From: Cavia porcellus
Taxonomy: Eukaryota; Chordata; Mammalia; Rodentia; Caviidae
Direction: 5' to 3'
Length of the DNA: 64,000 nucleotides
NCBI RefSeq assembly: GCF_034190915.1
Contig: NW_026947486.1
Coordinates: 19,060,001 to 19,124,000 of the forward strand
Below are positions 12,810 through 21,150 of the stretch, piece after piece. Position 1 is the stretch's first letter; the number at the start of each line of letters is the position of its first letter. The position numbers and the translations under genes were made by a program. Below the pieces are notes generated by a model. That model was not told where the DNA came from. It made no database searches and saw only the letters and a program-made list of their open reading frames with translations.

Positions 12810-12873
12810 ATTTAGATCTTTGATTCATTTTGACTTTAGTGCATGATGATAGTCATGAATCAAAGATCTAAAT
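12810..12873. repeat. Inverted repeat (19-bp arms) inside ORF2
   Basis: Arm 'atttagatctttgattcat' (12810-12828) is the exact reverse complement of 'atgaatcaaagatctaaat' (12855-12873). A direct repeat 'tagtgcatga' (12798 and 12838) overlaps it. The homologous L1-C region near 24840-24890 has a single copy in one orientation, so this is a local inverted duplication. Confidence 0.88.
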
Positions 12874-13116
12874 ATTTTTAAAAAATCATTAAATCTGTTG
12901 AAAGTCAAAATAGATAGAAATCTTGAAGACATTAGGAGTAGGCAAAGAATTAATTAACAAAAATCAAACTACACAGGAAATACTTCCCATAATCAATAAC
13001 TGGGATTTTGTCTTTTTAAAAAGTTTCTGCATGTCAAAAGAAATCTCCAACACAGTAAAAAGGAAACCTATGAATTCTGAGAAAGTCTTAGTCAATCATT
13101 CCCCAGACAAAGGATT

Positions 13117-13203
13117 TTTTGAGGGGTGGGGTACCGGGAATCAAACTCATGGACTGAGCACTTGCAAGGCAGGTGCTTATGCACTGAGCTAAATCCCCAG
13201 CCC
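13117..13203 (-). mobile_element. tRNA-derived SINE, antisense, inside L1-A ORF2
   Basis: Reads 'gtaccgggaatcaaactca' to 'gagctaaatccccagccc', the reverse of the local tRNA-derived SINE. It is flanked by an 'acaaaggattttt'/'aacaaaggaatttt' duplication of ORF2 sequence. The homologous site in L1-C (near 25110) lacks it. Confidence 0.9.
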
Positions 13204-13227
13204 AACAAAGGAATTTTGTCTAGAACA

Positions 13228-13697
13228 TATAAAGAACAACTACTTTCAAGAAAGACACATTATGGTGCCTATTGCTGATTTCCTATTGTCATACTGTGAA
13301 ATCCAGTAATGCTTTTATTCTTTGTTTAGAGTGGTTTTAGTCTGTTTTGAATTATTTAATTTCAACATATATGAAGGTATGAACAGCTACTTTGAAAAGA
13401 ACAAGAGACATTATAGTAGCCATTGTTGATTTTCCTATTGTCTCGTTTTGAATGCCTATAATGCTTTCATTATCCTGTTTTGATCAATTCTATACTGTTT
13501 TGTTTTGTGGGAATTCATTGTGTGTGAAGATATAAACAACTAGTTAGAAGAAAATAAGAGACATTATAGTAGCCACTGTTGATCTTCTGTTGTCTTGCCT
13601 TGAAATCCTGTGTCATTTACATTGATTTCTTCTGATCTTCTTTGTTATATTTTGTTTTACTCTCTTTAAAATAAAAATAAATAAAAAGAAAAATACC
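13228..13697 (+). repeat. L1-A 3' UTR: three 152-bp tandem units plus A-rich tail
   Basis: Units begin 'gaacaactactttcaagaaa' (13228), 'gaacagctactttgaaaaga' (13381) and 'aaacaactagttagaagaaa' (13533). Each continues with 'acattatagtagcc-ttgttgat', 'cctattgtc' and T-rich 'tctgttttg' blocks. The last ends in 'ctctttaaaataaaaat'. The same unit recurs in other elements of this window. Confidence 0.9.
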
Positions 13698-13710
13698 TGC
13701 TGTGTTTGGT

Positions 13711-13751
<41 letters not shown>
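13711..13751. repeat. (CA)n microsatellite
   Basis: About 20 uninterrupted CA units just downstream of the L1-A tail. Confidence 0.97.
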
Positions 13752-13755
<4 letters not shown>

Positions 13756-13784
13756 TAAATAAGCAACCTACTAAACCATCAGTG

Positions 13785-14250
13785 GGGCCATGCCCAGCAA
13801 ACTCCAAGCAGCTGGTAGAGGCCTGAATCCAGTCCCAGACCCTGAGCATGTATGGGTTGAAACCCAGAACTCAGTGAAGCCTTGCAACATTGCTCCCAGG
13901 TGGTAAGACCACTCCTTGTGTCTGAAATCACCTGAGGACACATGGGAGGTCCAAGCATGCCTAACTGGGTCACGCCCAGCTAACTCCAAACAACTGGCAA
14001 GGGCTTGAATTCAGTCCTGGACTCTGAACAGGTCTGGGTTGAATCCCAGAACACAAGGAAGCCTTGGAACATGGCTCCCAGGTGGTAAAACCACGCCCCA
14101 TGTCTCAAATCACAGAAGGACACACAGGAGTCCCCACGGGTCAAACTGGGCCGTGCCCAGCAAACTCCAAGTGGCTAGCAGTTGCCTGCTGTTTGCCTCA
14201 GGAGCCAAAGAGGGCCAGGTGATTCTCAGTGTATGGGGGAAGTTTTGAAA
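13785..14250 (+). promoter_or_regulatory. L1 5' UTR promoter monomers, about 181 bp, roughly 2.5 copies
   Basis: The phrase 'gcccagcaaactccaa' recurs as 'catgcccagc' (13789), 'cacgcccagc' (13971) and 'cgtgcccagc' (14152), steps of 182 and 181 bp. Each unit also carries 'gggttgaa-cccagaac' and 'gctcccaggtggtaa'. The arrangement resembles promoter monomers of rodent L1s. Promoter activity is inferred, not seen. Confidence 0.8.
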
Positions 14251-14441
14251 CATCGCTCAAAACCCAGAAATACAGGAAAGAGCAAAATGCAATCTCAAAT
14301 TTCCAGCCCAACCCAAGCAAGCCAAGGAGACATGGACACAGAAGAAAATATACACCTGAAATTTCTGAAATGGTAACTACTTAAGTAAAGAAACAACTCT
14401 GGGAAACTATAAAAGAATTCAAATCAGAAATAGTCTCCCAG

Positions 14442-15220
14442 GGTTGAAACAGGGGCTCAGAGTTTGAGGCATCCATTGCTACACCACCATGGCAGACCAG
14501 CTTTATCTAGAAAATATGGGCAAGTTTGTTACGGACCAGAACAAGACCGTGACCTACAAATGGCTGAGCTATACATTAGGGGTTCGTGTTAACCAGGCCA
14601 AACAGATGCTGTATAATTATGTTAAAAGGAAACAGAAGGAAAATTCAGGAACTCAACTGCATGTCACCTATTTGGTGTCTGGCAGTTTCATTCAAAATGG
14701 ACATTCTTGCCACAAGGTTGCAGTAGTAAGAGAAGATAAATTAGAAGCAGTGAAGTCCAAGCTAGCTGTGACTGCCAGCATCCATGTATACAGCATCCAG
14801 AAAGCTATGCTAAAGGACAGTGGGCCTCTGTTCAATACCAACTATGACACCCTTAAAAGCAACTTGCAGAACTGTGGTAAGTTTAGTGCCATATAGTGTG
14901 CAGCTACAGGCCTGCAGAATCCCTACAGAATCCACATCTTCCAGAAAGTTTGAGCAGTCAAATTTTCAGGCATCAAATGAGACACAAGGCAATAATGTGC
15001 TAATCACCACCAATGGTCATGGCCCACCTCCCTCCAAACAGATTTGCCAGCATCCCAAAGGAATTATGAGAATGTTTGCTTCTAAAGCTGCTACTGAAAC
15101 CCAAGATACCAACAAGGAAACCAACACAGAGGCTAAAGAAGTAACAAATGTATCTTTGACTGGCAGCAAAGCCTCCAGAAAAGTGAATATGATCAATTTT
15201 TCTGGGAAATCTGCTATGAG
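14442..15220 (+). pseudogene. POLD3: POLD3 processed pseudogene (5' half)
   Basis: POLD3 is the p66/p68 accessory subunit of DNA polymerase delta and works in the nucleus. The start codon is at 14489 in a good context (caccATGG). The 135-codon frame opens MADQLYLENMGKFVTDQNK and includes 'TYKWLSYTLGV', 'LHVTYLVSGSFIQNGHSCHK', 'VAVVREDKLEAVKSKLAV' and 'ASIHVYSIQKAMLKDSGPL', all characteristic of the POLD3 N-terminus. A CAG-to-TAG stop follows 'KFSAI'. A frameshift then moves the match to another frame, which runs through 'NGHGPPPSKQICQHPKGI' and 'FASKAATETQ' to 'FSGKSAM' near 15219. About half of the roughly 466-residue protein is represented. No introns are seen between these parts, so it is RNA-derived. 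It is non-functional as POLD3. Confidence 0.95.
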
Positions 15221-15284
15221 AATTGAACCTCAGAACCTTGTGCTTACCAGGCAGGAACTTATGCTGCTGAGCTATATCCCCAGA
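15220..15284 (-). mobile_element. Antisense tRNA-derived SINE lacking its A-tail end
   Basis: Reads 'gaattgaacctcagaacctt' to 'gagctatatccccag', the reverse of the local tRNA-derived SINE. The poly(T) plus 'ggtactgag' stretch expected on its left side is missing exactly at the POLD3 junction. That is what splicing into an antisense-SINE acceptor would produce. Confidence 0.85.
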
Positions 15285-15289
15285 ATCAA

Positions 15290-15706
15290 TTTTCCTAATG
15301 CTCAGGAAGTAGAAACAATACAAAGATCTAGAGTGGACAAGTGGAAGGAAATGTGGAATATCCAGAAAATGGAATATTATTTAACCATAAACAGGAATAA
15401 AATTATGTCATTTGTACCATATTTAACTCCTATTCTGTTTGCAATATTTTGATGGGAAAGTTAGGAAGCATTGATACTTGAAATAATAATATTGAAAATA
15501 TAAGAAAGTAAAGTACACTACTATTGAGTGGTTTTAAGTTTCCCAGTCAGGTCTTCAAAATTATAGATTACATTTAATTCACCATCTATAACTTCAAATA
15601 ATATGTATGATTTATAAATTATTATACTATCCTAATCTTAACAGCCAAGACTAAGATGTTTTTTTCTACACTGTAGCTGGCTTAAGATGTGATTAAACAT
15701 GTAACC
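15290..15706 (+). other. Old L1 3' fragment and 3' UTR-like sequence of the chimera
   Basis: 'tggaatattatttaaccata' and 'aacaggaataaaattatg' resemble the end of L1 ORF2. AT-rich sequence follows, up to ATTAAA at 15692-15697, ten bases before the poly(A) tail. I read it as the terminal exon of the copied transcript, but it could be unrelated host DNA. Confidence 0.55.
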
Positions 15707-16550
15707 AAAAAAAAAAAAAAAAAAAACCAGCAGGGCTGGGGCCTGCCTGCACCAACTTTCTGGTTTCCTGCCATGCTTAGCCAGCTCCAAGCAATTGGGC
15801 CTGCCTGCCTGCACCCTGAACTCTGGAGACTGGACGGCCTGGTGTGAGTGTCCCTGCACCATCCCGATCCCCAGGAGGGATTTTAATATCATAGCTCCCA
15901 CAGGCCAGGGAACTTTGTGGGTTCCTGGCACACTGGACCAGCTCAGCAGGGCTTGGCCCTGCCTGCCCAACCCACAGTGACCCTCTCTCAGTCAGGGGAA
16001 CTGGGCAGCCGGAATCCCAGAAGCTCAGAGCATAGAAGAGGGTTTCCAGACTTGGAAAAAAAATGGCAGCTTGCTAGGGGATCGGGCGGAGAGTCTCTCC
16101 AGAGAAATCATATTAGAAGCTAGAATATGACAACATGGAGAGGGCCAGACAAATGGATAATGATTCTTATTAACCAAGAGAGCGCGGCTGGAGGATTTAA
16201 AGTCGTGCTGAGACTGTGAAGGCTGATAACGGGAGGCTGCAAATCCCGCACCTTTAAATCAGCAAACTGACCCATGGACCCAACAGGAAAAGCTGTGCTG
16301 GCTTTTGGTGACTGCTGGAAACTGAGACCTGGGACCCCGAGAAGCAGCCAGGACTGCCCCGCTGCACCAGAGGAGATTGTGAAAGGCTCTGGAGCTCTGA
16401 AGCTGAACACTGTGCAGATTTCTGACCATTCCACGCTGTGCCAAAAGTGCAGGGAGGGCAAGCGGCATGGTGTGCAGTAGACCCAAGAGGAGGACCTGCA
16501 CCAAACCCTGGTGAGTACTGGGGACCCCGCGGCTGCTGGGGTTGGCCAGA

Positions 16551-16890
16551 GAACATCTTGGAACTGGGCAGTGCCCGCCACCACGGGGACATCAATAACA
16601 CAGAGAGTCGGGCGGCAGACATCTTAGAGATGGACAGAACCTACAGCTTGGTGACATCACCGAGTCGCCCTGTAGGGAGGTCTGGTGGAGGACATCTTGA
16701 AATTGAGCAGAGCCTGATGCCGTGCTGGCTTCAGCGTCATACAGAGAACTAGTTGAAGACATCTTGGATTTGGGCAGACCTGCTGTCCTGGTGTTCCTGT
16801 CAAGAGAGGTCTGGAAGAGAACAGCTGGGATTTGAGCAGAACCCTGTGCCACAGTGACATTAGTCAGCTGCTTCTGGTACAGAGAGAACT
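16551..16890 (+). repeat. 66-74-bp tandem repeat in the HAL1-like 5' region, 5 copies
   Basis: Copies are anchored by 'gaacatcttggaactgggca' (about 16551), 'gacatcttagagatggaca' (16618), 'gacatcttgaaattgagca' (16691), 'gacatcttggatttgggca' (16757) and 'aacagctgggatttgagca' (16820). They are quite diverged. As an internal 5' repeat it may be a promoter array. Confidence 0.75.
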
Positions 16891-16950
16891 GGCAGGAGCT
16901 ACTGGGGCTAAACCAAGCCTCTGCTTGGGGCCCAATAAGCAGATACAAAA

Positions 16951-17252
16951 TGTTGGGCGCAGGTGCTCAACATACCATACCCCACCCGGGACTAAGGACC
17001 ACGCCAGCTTCTGCAATGCGCTACGTCCCTCTCCAAATTAGTCACCCCGTGCTCACTTCGTATTCACCACAGCTGAGTATATTAGCCAGAGCCCGCGTCT
17101 CATTCCAGCCCTTCCTCCTCGTGGCAGCCCTCGTGGCAGCCTGATTGGCTACAGTCAGATATATAAGCCAGAACCCACAACAATAAAGTTGGCAGTTCCT
17201 GTTACCCACCTGAAGCGTTTCCTGTCTCATTGGGGAGCTGCGCCGGTCAACA
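16951..17252 (+). mobile_element. Solo LTR, short, class II-like
   Basis: Begins TGTTGGGCGCAG and ends CTGCGCCGGTCAACA, giving TG...CA termini with inverted-repeat ends. A TATA-like 'atatataag' lies near 17157 and 'aataaag' near 17181, so promoter and poly(A) signals are in the usual order for the plus strand. Length is 302 bp. The flanks do not show a clear target duplication. It interrupts the 5' region of the HAL1-like element and has no internal viral sequence. Confidence 0.75.
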
Positions 17253-17661
17253 AAATAGTCACAACTCAGTGACATCCAGAAAATACAGCCTAATTTACGG
17301 ATTGACTGGCACAGAGGCTGGAGGCTAGCCTGTACCACCCCTGCATCCCAGCCTACCCCTGATAACAGCAAATTGGGGAGGACAGCAAAATCTCAAGTCA
17401 GCACGCTTCTGAAAGGCCCTAAGCAATATGGAGAGAGCCAGAGACCCCCAGGACATTCCAGTCTGAAAGAATCGAGAAACATGACAAGAGATAAAAATAA
17501 AAAAAACTCCAGCTGCCCAACATGAGAAAATAAGCCCAGGAGAAGTAAACACTGAAGAGAAGAAGCACAGTAACCATCCAATACTTGACACAGCATCAGC
17601 CAAAATTAAAAAATACCTTCATGATCTCATAGATGAATTTAAAGCTGTACTCCTGATCCAA

Positions 17662-18600
17662 GTGAGGCAAGATATAAAGAGATTAATTAAAGAAATGACA
17701 AGCCCCACCCAAGAGAACACAGATGGAAGAACTGAGGAAATCAGAAAAGAAAGAGAAACTTTTGAAGAAGAATTTAAACATAACTTAGAATACATGAAAC
17801 AGATCCAAAGAGATTACCAGGAAATCAAAAACTCCATTGAACACTGTCAAAGTGCCTTGACAGAAACTAAAGACAGCCTTCTGAAACTTGAAGAGAGATT
17901 TATGGCATATGATCGTGAAGGAAAAAGCCTCTTAAAAATAACAAGGAACCAGAAAGAAATAATTCAAAGGCTAGAAGATGACAAAAAGATACATAACTTA
18001 AGAATAAAGAATGTGAGTGAGGAAGCAGGAGCAACCAAAAATGAAATACAAAGAATATTCACAGATATATTTAAGCAAAATTTCCCATGTATAGCAAAAA
18101 GAAATGATATCCAGATAAAAGAGGTATACAGAACACCAGCTACCTACAACCAAAACTGATCTACGCCTAGACATATAATAATCAAGATTCCAGAAATCCA
18201 CCAAAAGAACAGAATATTAAAAGCAGCCAGAGAAAAGATGCAGATTACCTACAACAGGAAAATTATCAAAATAACAGCAGACTTTCAACACAAACTCTTA
18301 AGTCAAGAAGGGAGTGGGGAGAAATATTCCAAGTCGTGAAAGAAAATAATATGCAACCAAGGTCATATACCCATCAAAACTCTCTCTCAAAATTAATGGA
18401 GAAATAAGATGCTTCCAAGACAAGGAGGAACTGTGGGAGTTCGTGGCCACCAATCCAACCCTACAGAGAGTGCTGAAGAACATTACAGAGAAAGAGAGGA
18501 AGGGATACCAGGATTCCAGCAACAGTGGCAGAGAGGCCTCAATGGACAGGGCAGACAGTGGAATGAGGGAATAAGGTGGACATGTTATAGCAGAAAAGTG
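17662..18600 (+). pseudogene. L1/HAL1 ORF1 pseudogene (RNA-binding chaperone)
   Basis: ORF1 of this family makes a trimeric RNA-binding protein that packages element RNA. An open frame runs from 17662 to 18159. It holds a Lys/Glu-rich coiled-coil part and the RNA-binding part 'RLEDDKKIHNLRIKNVSEE', 'IQRIFTDIFKQNFP' and 'IQIKEVYRTPATYNQN'. A TGA stop follows. The frame then continues as recognisable 'HIIIKIPEIHQKNRILKAARE', and the C-terminal 'ATNPTLQRVLKNITE' segment is near 18440-18490. At least two stops and a frameshift make it non-functional. What follows is 3' UTR repeat, not ORF2. Confidence 0.88.
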
Positions 18601-18714
18601 GAATAGCAGACATGAGGCAGAGACGGTAAGCTATAGTCTTTAGTATAGACAGCTCTGAAACACTATTAAAAAAGGGCAGAGGTCATTGTTAATGGTGTAT
18701 AAGGATTTAAAAGA

Positions 18715-20078
18715 CACAGTAGTCTTATCACCATATTTAGCTTGAATTTAATTTGTTCTGGTCTGTCCACTCATGTCAGATTTGAGGGCACACACATCTT
18801 GACCCAAAAATAGCAGGTTATACCATGGTAACTATCCTTACTTTCCTATTAACTTAAACTGAAATCCTGTAATACTTACATTGTCTTACTATGACTGATC
18901 TTAATTGAATCTGAATCATAAGACTATGGGCTGGCCTTGGCTGATTTTATTTGAATTTGGTATGCTTGTTAGTATCAACCCTAAAAGTAGAGGCAACTAC
19001 TCTGAAGATGACAAGATGTAAAGGATATCCATACTGGTATTAACTATTAACAGCTCTCAAATCCTACAATGCTTTCAAAGTTGAGTTTTTATAAAAATAG
19101 GTAATACTATGTTTAACTATATTAAGCCGGTGTTGTGGACAAATCTATTGAAAATAACAAGAGAAAACATAGTAACTATGGAAGATCATTTATATTGTGG
19201 TCTTATATGTCTTATCCATTGCATGTTTTTCTAGGAATTTGTTTTGCTGTCTTGCTATGACTTGGTTTTCCCTATAATACAGAGAGGATATATATATATG
19301 TAGAAATTCACACATGAGTTTTTTTTTAATTATTTAGGGGAACAGATTATATAATGCAAGATGTAATGAACAGATACTCTGAAGAAGAGATACTAAGAAA
19401 CCCGAGGCTAATTTTGTAGCATTATGATACAAATTCTAGCAATACTATTGTTCGCTGATTAGAATGACATTGGTCTGGTCTCTTGAGTTCAATTTCAGCA
19501 TATGTAGAGATGGGGACAGCTATCACAAAGAGAATGAGAGATACAATGGTGGTTATTATTGTCTTCCCTAATGTTAGATCTTGAAGACCTAAAAAGCCTT
19601 CATCATCCTGTAATGATTTGATTAGTTCTATAATATGCAATAAGTATATAAAGTGGGTGAAGATGGGGGCAACTATTTGTAAGAAACTAGAGACAGTTAG
19701 ATAGACAGTGAAGATCTCCAGTGGACTTGCTTTGAAATCTGTATTTCTTTAAATTGTTTTTTTTAACTGTTTTGTTCTGTTTTGATATGTTTAATCTTAC
19801 CCTCTTTGAGATGTAAAACAAATGTGTAGGAGTGATAAACATATTACTGAGTTTTTGTTCGATCATTGAGCAGAACTGTTTGTAGTGTCACTTTTTGAAT
19901 GTCATTCTAAATACTTTAATTCTATAACCTGAACAGCTATTTCTAAGATGACAATATGTAACTTATCAACCAGCAATTTCTTACCATTTGTTTTTCTGTA
20001 ATTTTGTATTATTTCTACCTTTTTTTTAATCTCCATGTATTTTTTTGTTTCCTTTTCTTTAAATAAAAAAAGAGGGTT
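18715..20078 (+). repeat. 3' UTR tandem array of the HAL1-like element
   Basis: About 7-8 degenerate copies of the 152-bp unit seen in L1-A. Anchors include 'gtaactatccttac' (18826), 'gatgacaagatgtaaaggat' (about 19006), 'aacatagtaactatgg' (about 19167), 'acaatggtggttattattgt' (19543) and 'gatgacaatatgtaactta' (about 19947). The two A-rich ends suggest either two nested 3' ends or an expanded array. Confidence 0.75.
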
Positions 20079-20759
20079 TCCAACAGGCCCAGGGGAAGCC
20101 TTGGAATAACACTTGAAACATGGAAATACAGGAAAATGACAAAACAAAACACCAAAATACAATCTCAAGCCTCTAGCCCATCCCAAGAAACCTTAGGAGC
20201 TATGTACATAGAAGAAAACATATGCCATACATCTGAAATAATACCAACTGAAATAAAGAAGCAACTCTGGGAAGCTTTAAAGGAATTCAAATTAAAAATA
20301 ATCTCCCAGGTAAAAGAAGAAATGATAAAAGAAATGAAAGACATGCTGAAAACATTTAAAGAAGAGACAGTTTAAAAATTGGAGGAACTAAACAAAAAGA
20401 TAGAATCCCTGGATGAACAATATAAGAAACAAACAGAATACATAAAGCAGATGCAAAAATTTATACAGGAAACTAAAAATTCCATTGAAAATTGTCAAAA
20501 CTGCCTCAGTGAAAGTGAAGATACAATTTCAGACCTCGAAGACAAGATTGCAGCTAGTGAACAGGAAAGGAAAGATCTTTTAAAAATAACAAGGAATCGG
20601 GGCTGGGGATTTAGCTCAGCAGCATAAGCACCTGCCTTGCAGGCAAGTGTCGGTGTCACTCCCGGCCGGCAGGAAGGACACACAACAAAGTCTGGCAGTG
20701 GACAACCTTATCTTTTATTTTCCTTCTCCGTACAGCCTGCCCCGGGAATCCTCCCGGCC

Positions 20760-20920
20760 GAAGCCTCTGTTGGTCCGCTCCCCGCGGCTCCTTGCGTGCT
20801 TCTCCCTACAGTCTGTCCCGAAGCCTCTACCGGTCCGCTCTCCGCGGCTCCTTGCGTGCTTCTTCCTACAGTCTGTCCCGAAGCCTCTACCGGTCCGCTC
20901 TCCGCGGCTCCTTGCGTGCT
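20760..20920 (-). repeat. 60-bp tandem repeat in the LTR, about 2.7 copies
   Basis: Copies start 'gaagcctctgttggtccgct' (20760), 'gaagcctctaccggtccgct' (20820) and the same (20880), exactly 60 bp apart. Copies 2 and 3 are nearly identical. It lies between the TATA box and the poly(A) signal, and so probably in transcribed R. Confidence 0.93.
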
Positions 20921-21002
20921 TCTTCTGCTTCTTCTGCTTCTTCTTCTTTTCTTGGCGGGAGAGGCACTCACTTTTATAGGGTTCAGTTGTTGCTAGGCAG
21001 AC

Positions 21003-21150
21003 TATCTTACAGGGCGGGTTGTGAAGCAGGAGATCTTACAGGGCGGGTTGTTTACCAAGCAGGAAGCAGGAGATCTTACAGGGCGGGTTGTTTACCAAGC
21101 AGGAAGCAGGAGATCTTACAGGGCGGGTTGTTTACCAAGCAGGAAGCAGG
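21003..21150 (-). repeat. 40-bp tandem repeat in LTR U3, 3 full copies plus a partial
   Basis: Identical 40-bp units beginning 'agatcttacagggcgggttg' at 21031, 21071 and 21111, each ending 'aggaagcagg'. A shortened unit lies at 21003-21030. It is upstream of the TATA box, so an enhancer role is likely by position. Confidence 0.95.

Larger units (their letters stand above)
10340..13260 (+). pseudogene. L1-A ORF2 pseudogene (endonuclease part and reverse transcriptase)
   Basis: Decayed LINE-1 ORF2. The encoded protein family nicks target DNA and reverse-transcribes RNA in place. An endonuclease-domain fragment is open at 10352-10714 ('ARDFNIPLTQGDRSTRQ', 'SDHGAMKLEIN'). The longest surviving frame, 11498-12247 (249 codons), covers reverse transcriptase motifs: 'NYRPISLMN' early, '[15 protein letters not shown]', '[12 protein letters not shown]' and the catalytic '[10 protein letters not shown]'. 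Between and after these the frame is broken by stops and shifts. The region upstream of the endonuclease fragment and the ORF2 C-terminus are missing. An inverted duplication (12810-12873) and an antisense SINE (13117-13203) add further damage. It cannot encode a functional protein. Confidence 0.92.
9340..13697 (+). mobile_element. LINE-1 element L1-A, internally deleted
   Basis: Order from the 5' side: an L1-like 5' UTR (about 9340-9840) holding a 55-bp tandem repeat; a remnant of the ORF1 start (about 9960-10090) with the ORF1 core missing; ORF2 remnants (10340-13260); and a 3' UTR made of three 152-bp units ending in A-rich sequence at 13697. The 5' boundary is uncertain and no target duplication was found. 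An antisense SINE sits at 13117-13203. The ORF2 3' end is missing and the 3' UTR starts directly after 'catataaagaa'. Confidence 0.85.
13785..15726 (+). mobile_element. Chimeric retrocopy: L1 5' end, POLD3 5' half, antisense SINE, poly(A)
   Basis: A composite unit. L1 monomers (13785-14250) lead into the L1 ORF1 start region (to 14441), which matches L1-C at 20118-20310. At 14441/14442 it switches to the POLD3 5' UTR and coding sequence. In L1-C the same point reads CAG/GTAAAA, a good splice-donor shape. POLD3 stops near 15220 and meets an antisense SINE without that SINE's poly(T) end. Old L1 sequence follows, then ATTAAA (15692-15697) and 20 A residues (15707-15726). This is consistent with a copy of a spliced fusion transcript. 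Template switching during reverse transcription is the main alternative. No clean target duplication was found. Confidence 0.7.
15728..20078 (+). mobile_element. HAL1-like (ORF1-only) L1 relative
   Basis: Starts right after the preceding poly(A) tail with a GC-rich 5' region containing L1-monomer-like words ('gccatgcttagccagctccaa') and a 66-74-bp tandem repeat. ORF1 remnants follow (17662-18600). Then, with no ORF2 sequence at all, come 7-8 degenerate copies of the 152-bp 3' UTR unit (18715-20078) with A-rich ends near 19820 and 20060-20078. Elements with ORF1 but no ORF2 are known as half-L1s (HAL1). A solo LTR interrupts the 5' region (16951-17252). An L1 that lost ORF2 by deletion is the alternative reading. 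Confidence 0.65.

Noticed and set aside
13785..14250. Satellite or CRISPR-like array
   Set aside because: The 181-bp steps lead directly into L1 ORF1 sequence, so this is an L1 5' UTR. No spacer-repeat structure exists anywhere in the window.
14489..14896. Functional POLD3 exon
   Set aside because: Continuous multi-exon-length coding sequence without introns, with a stop at codon 136, a frameshift and a poly(A) tail: a retrocopy.
16120..16622. 154- and 122-codon antisense frames
   Set aside because: They lie antisense in the GC-rich 5' region of the HAL1-like element; open by composition.
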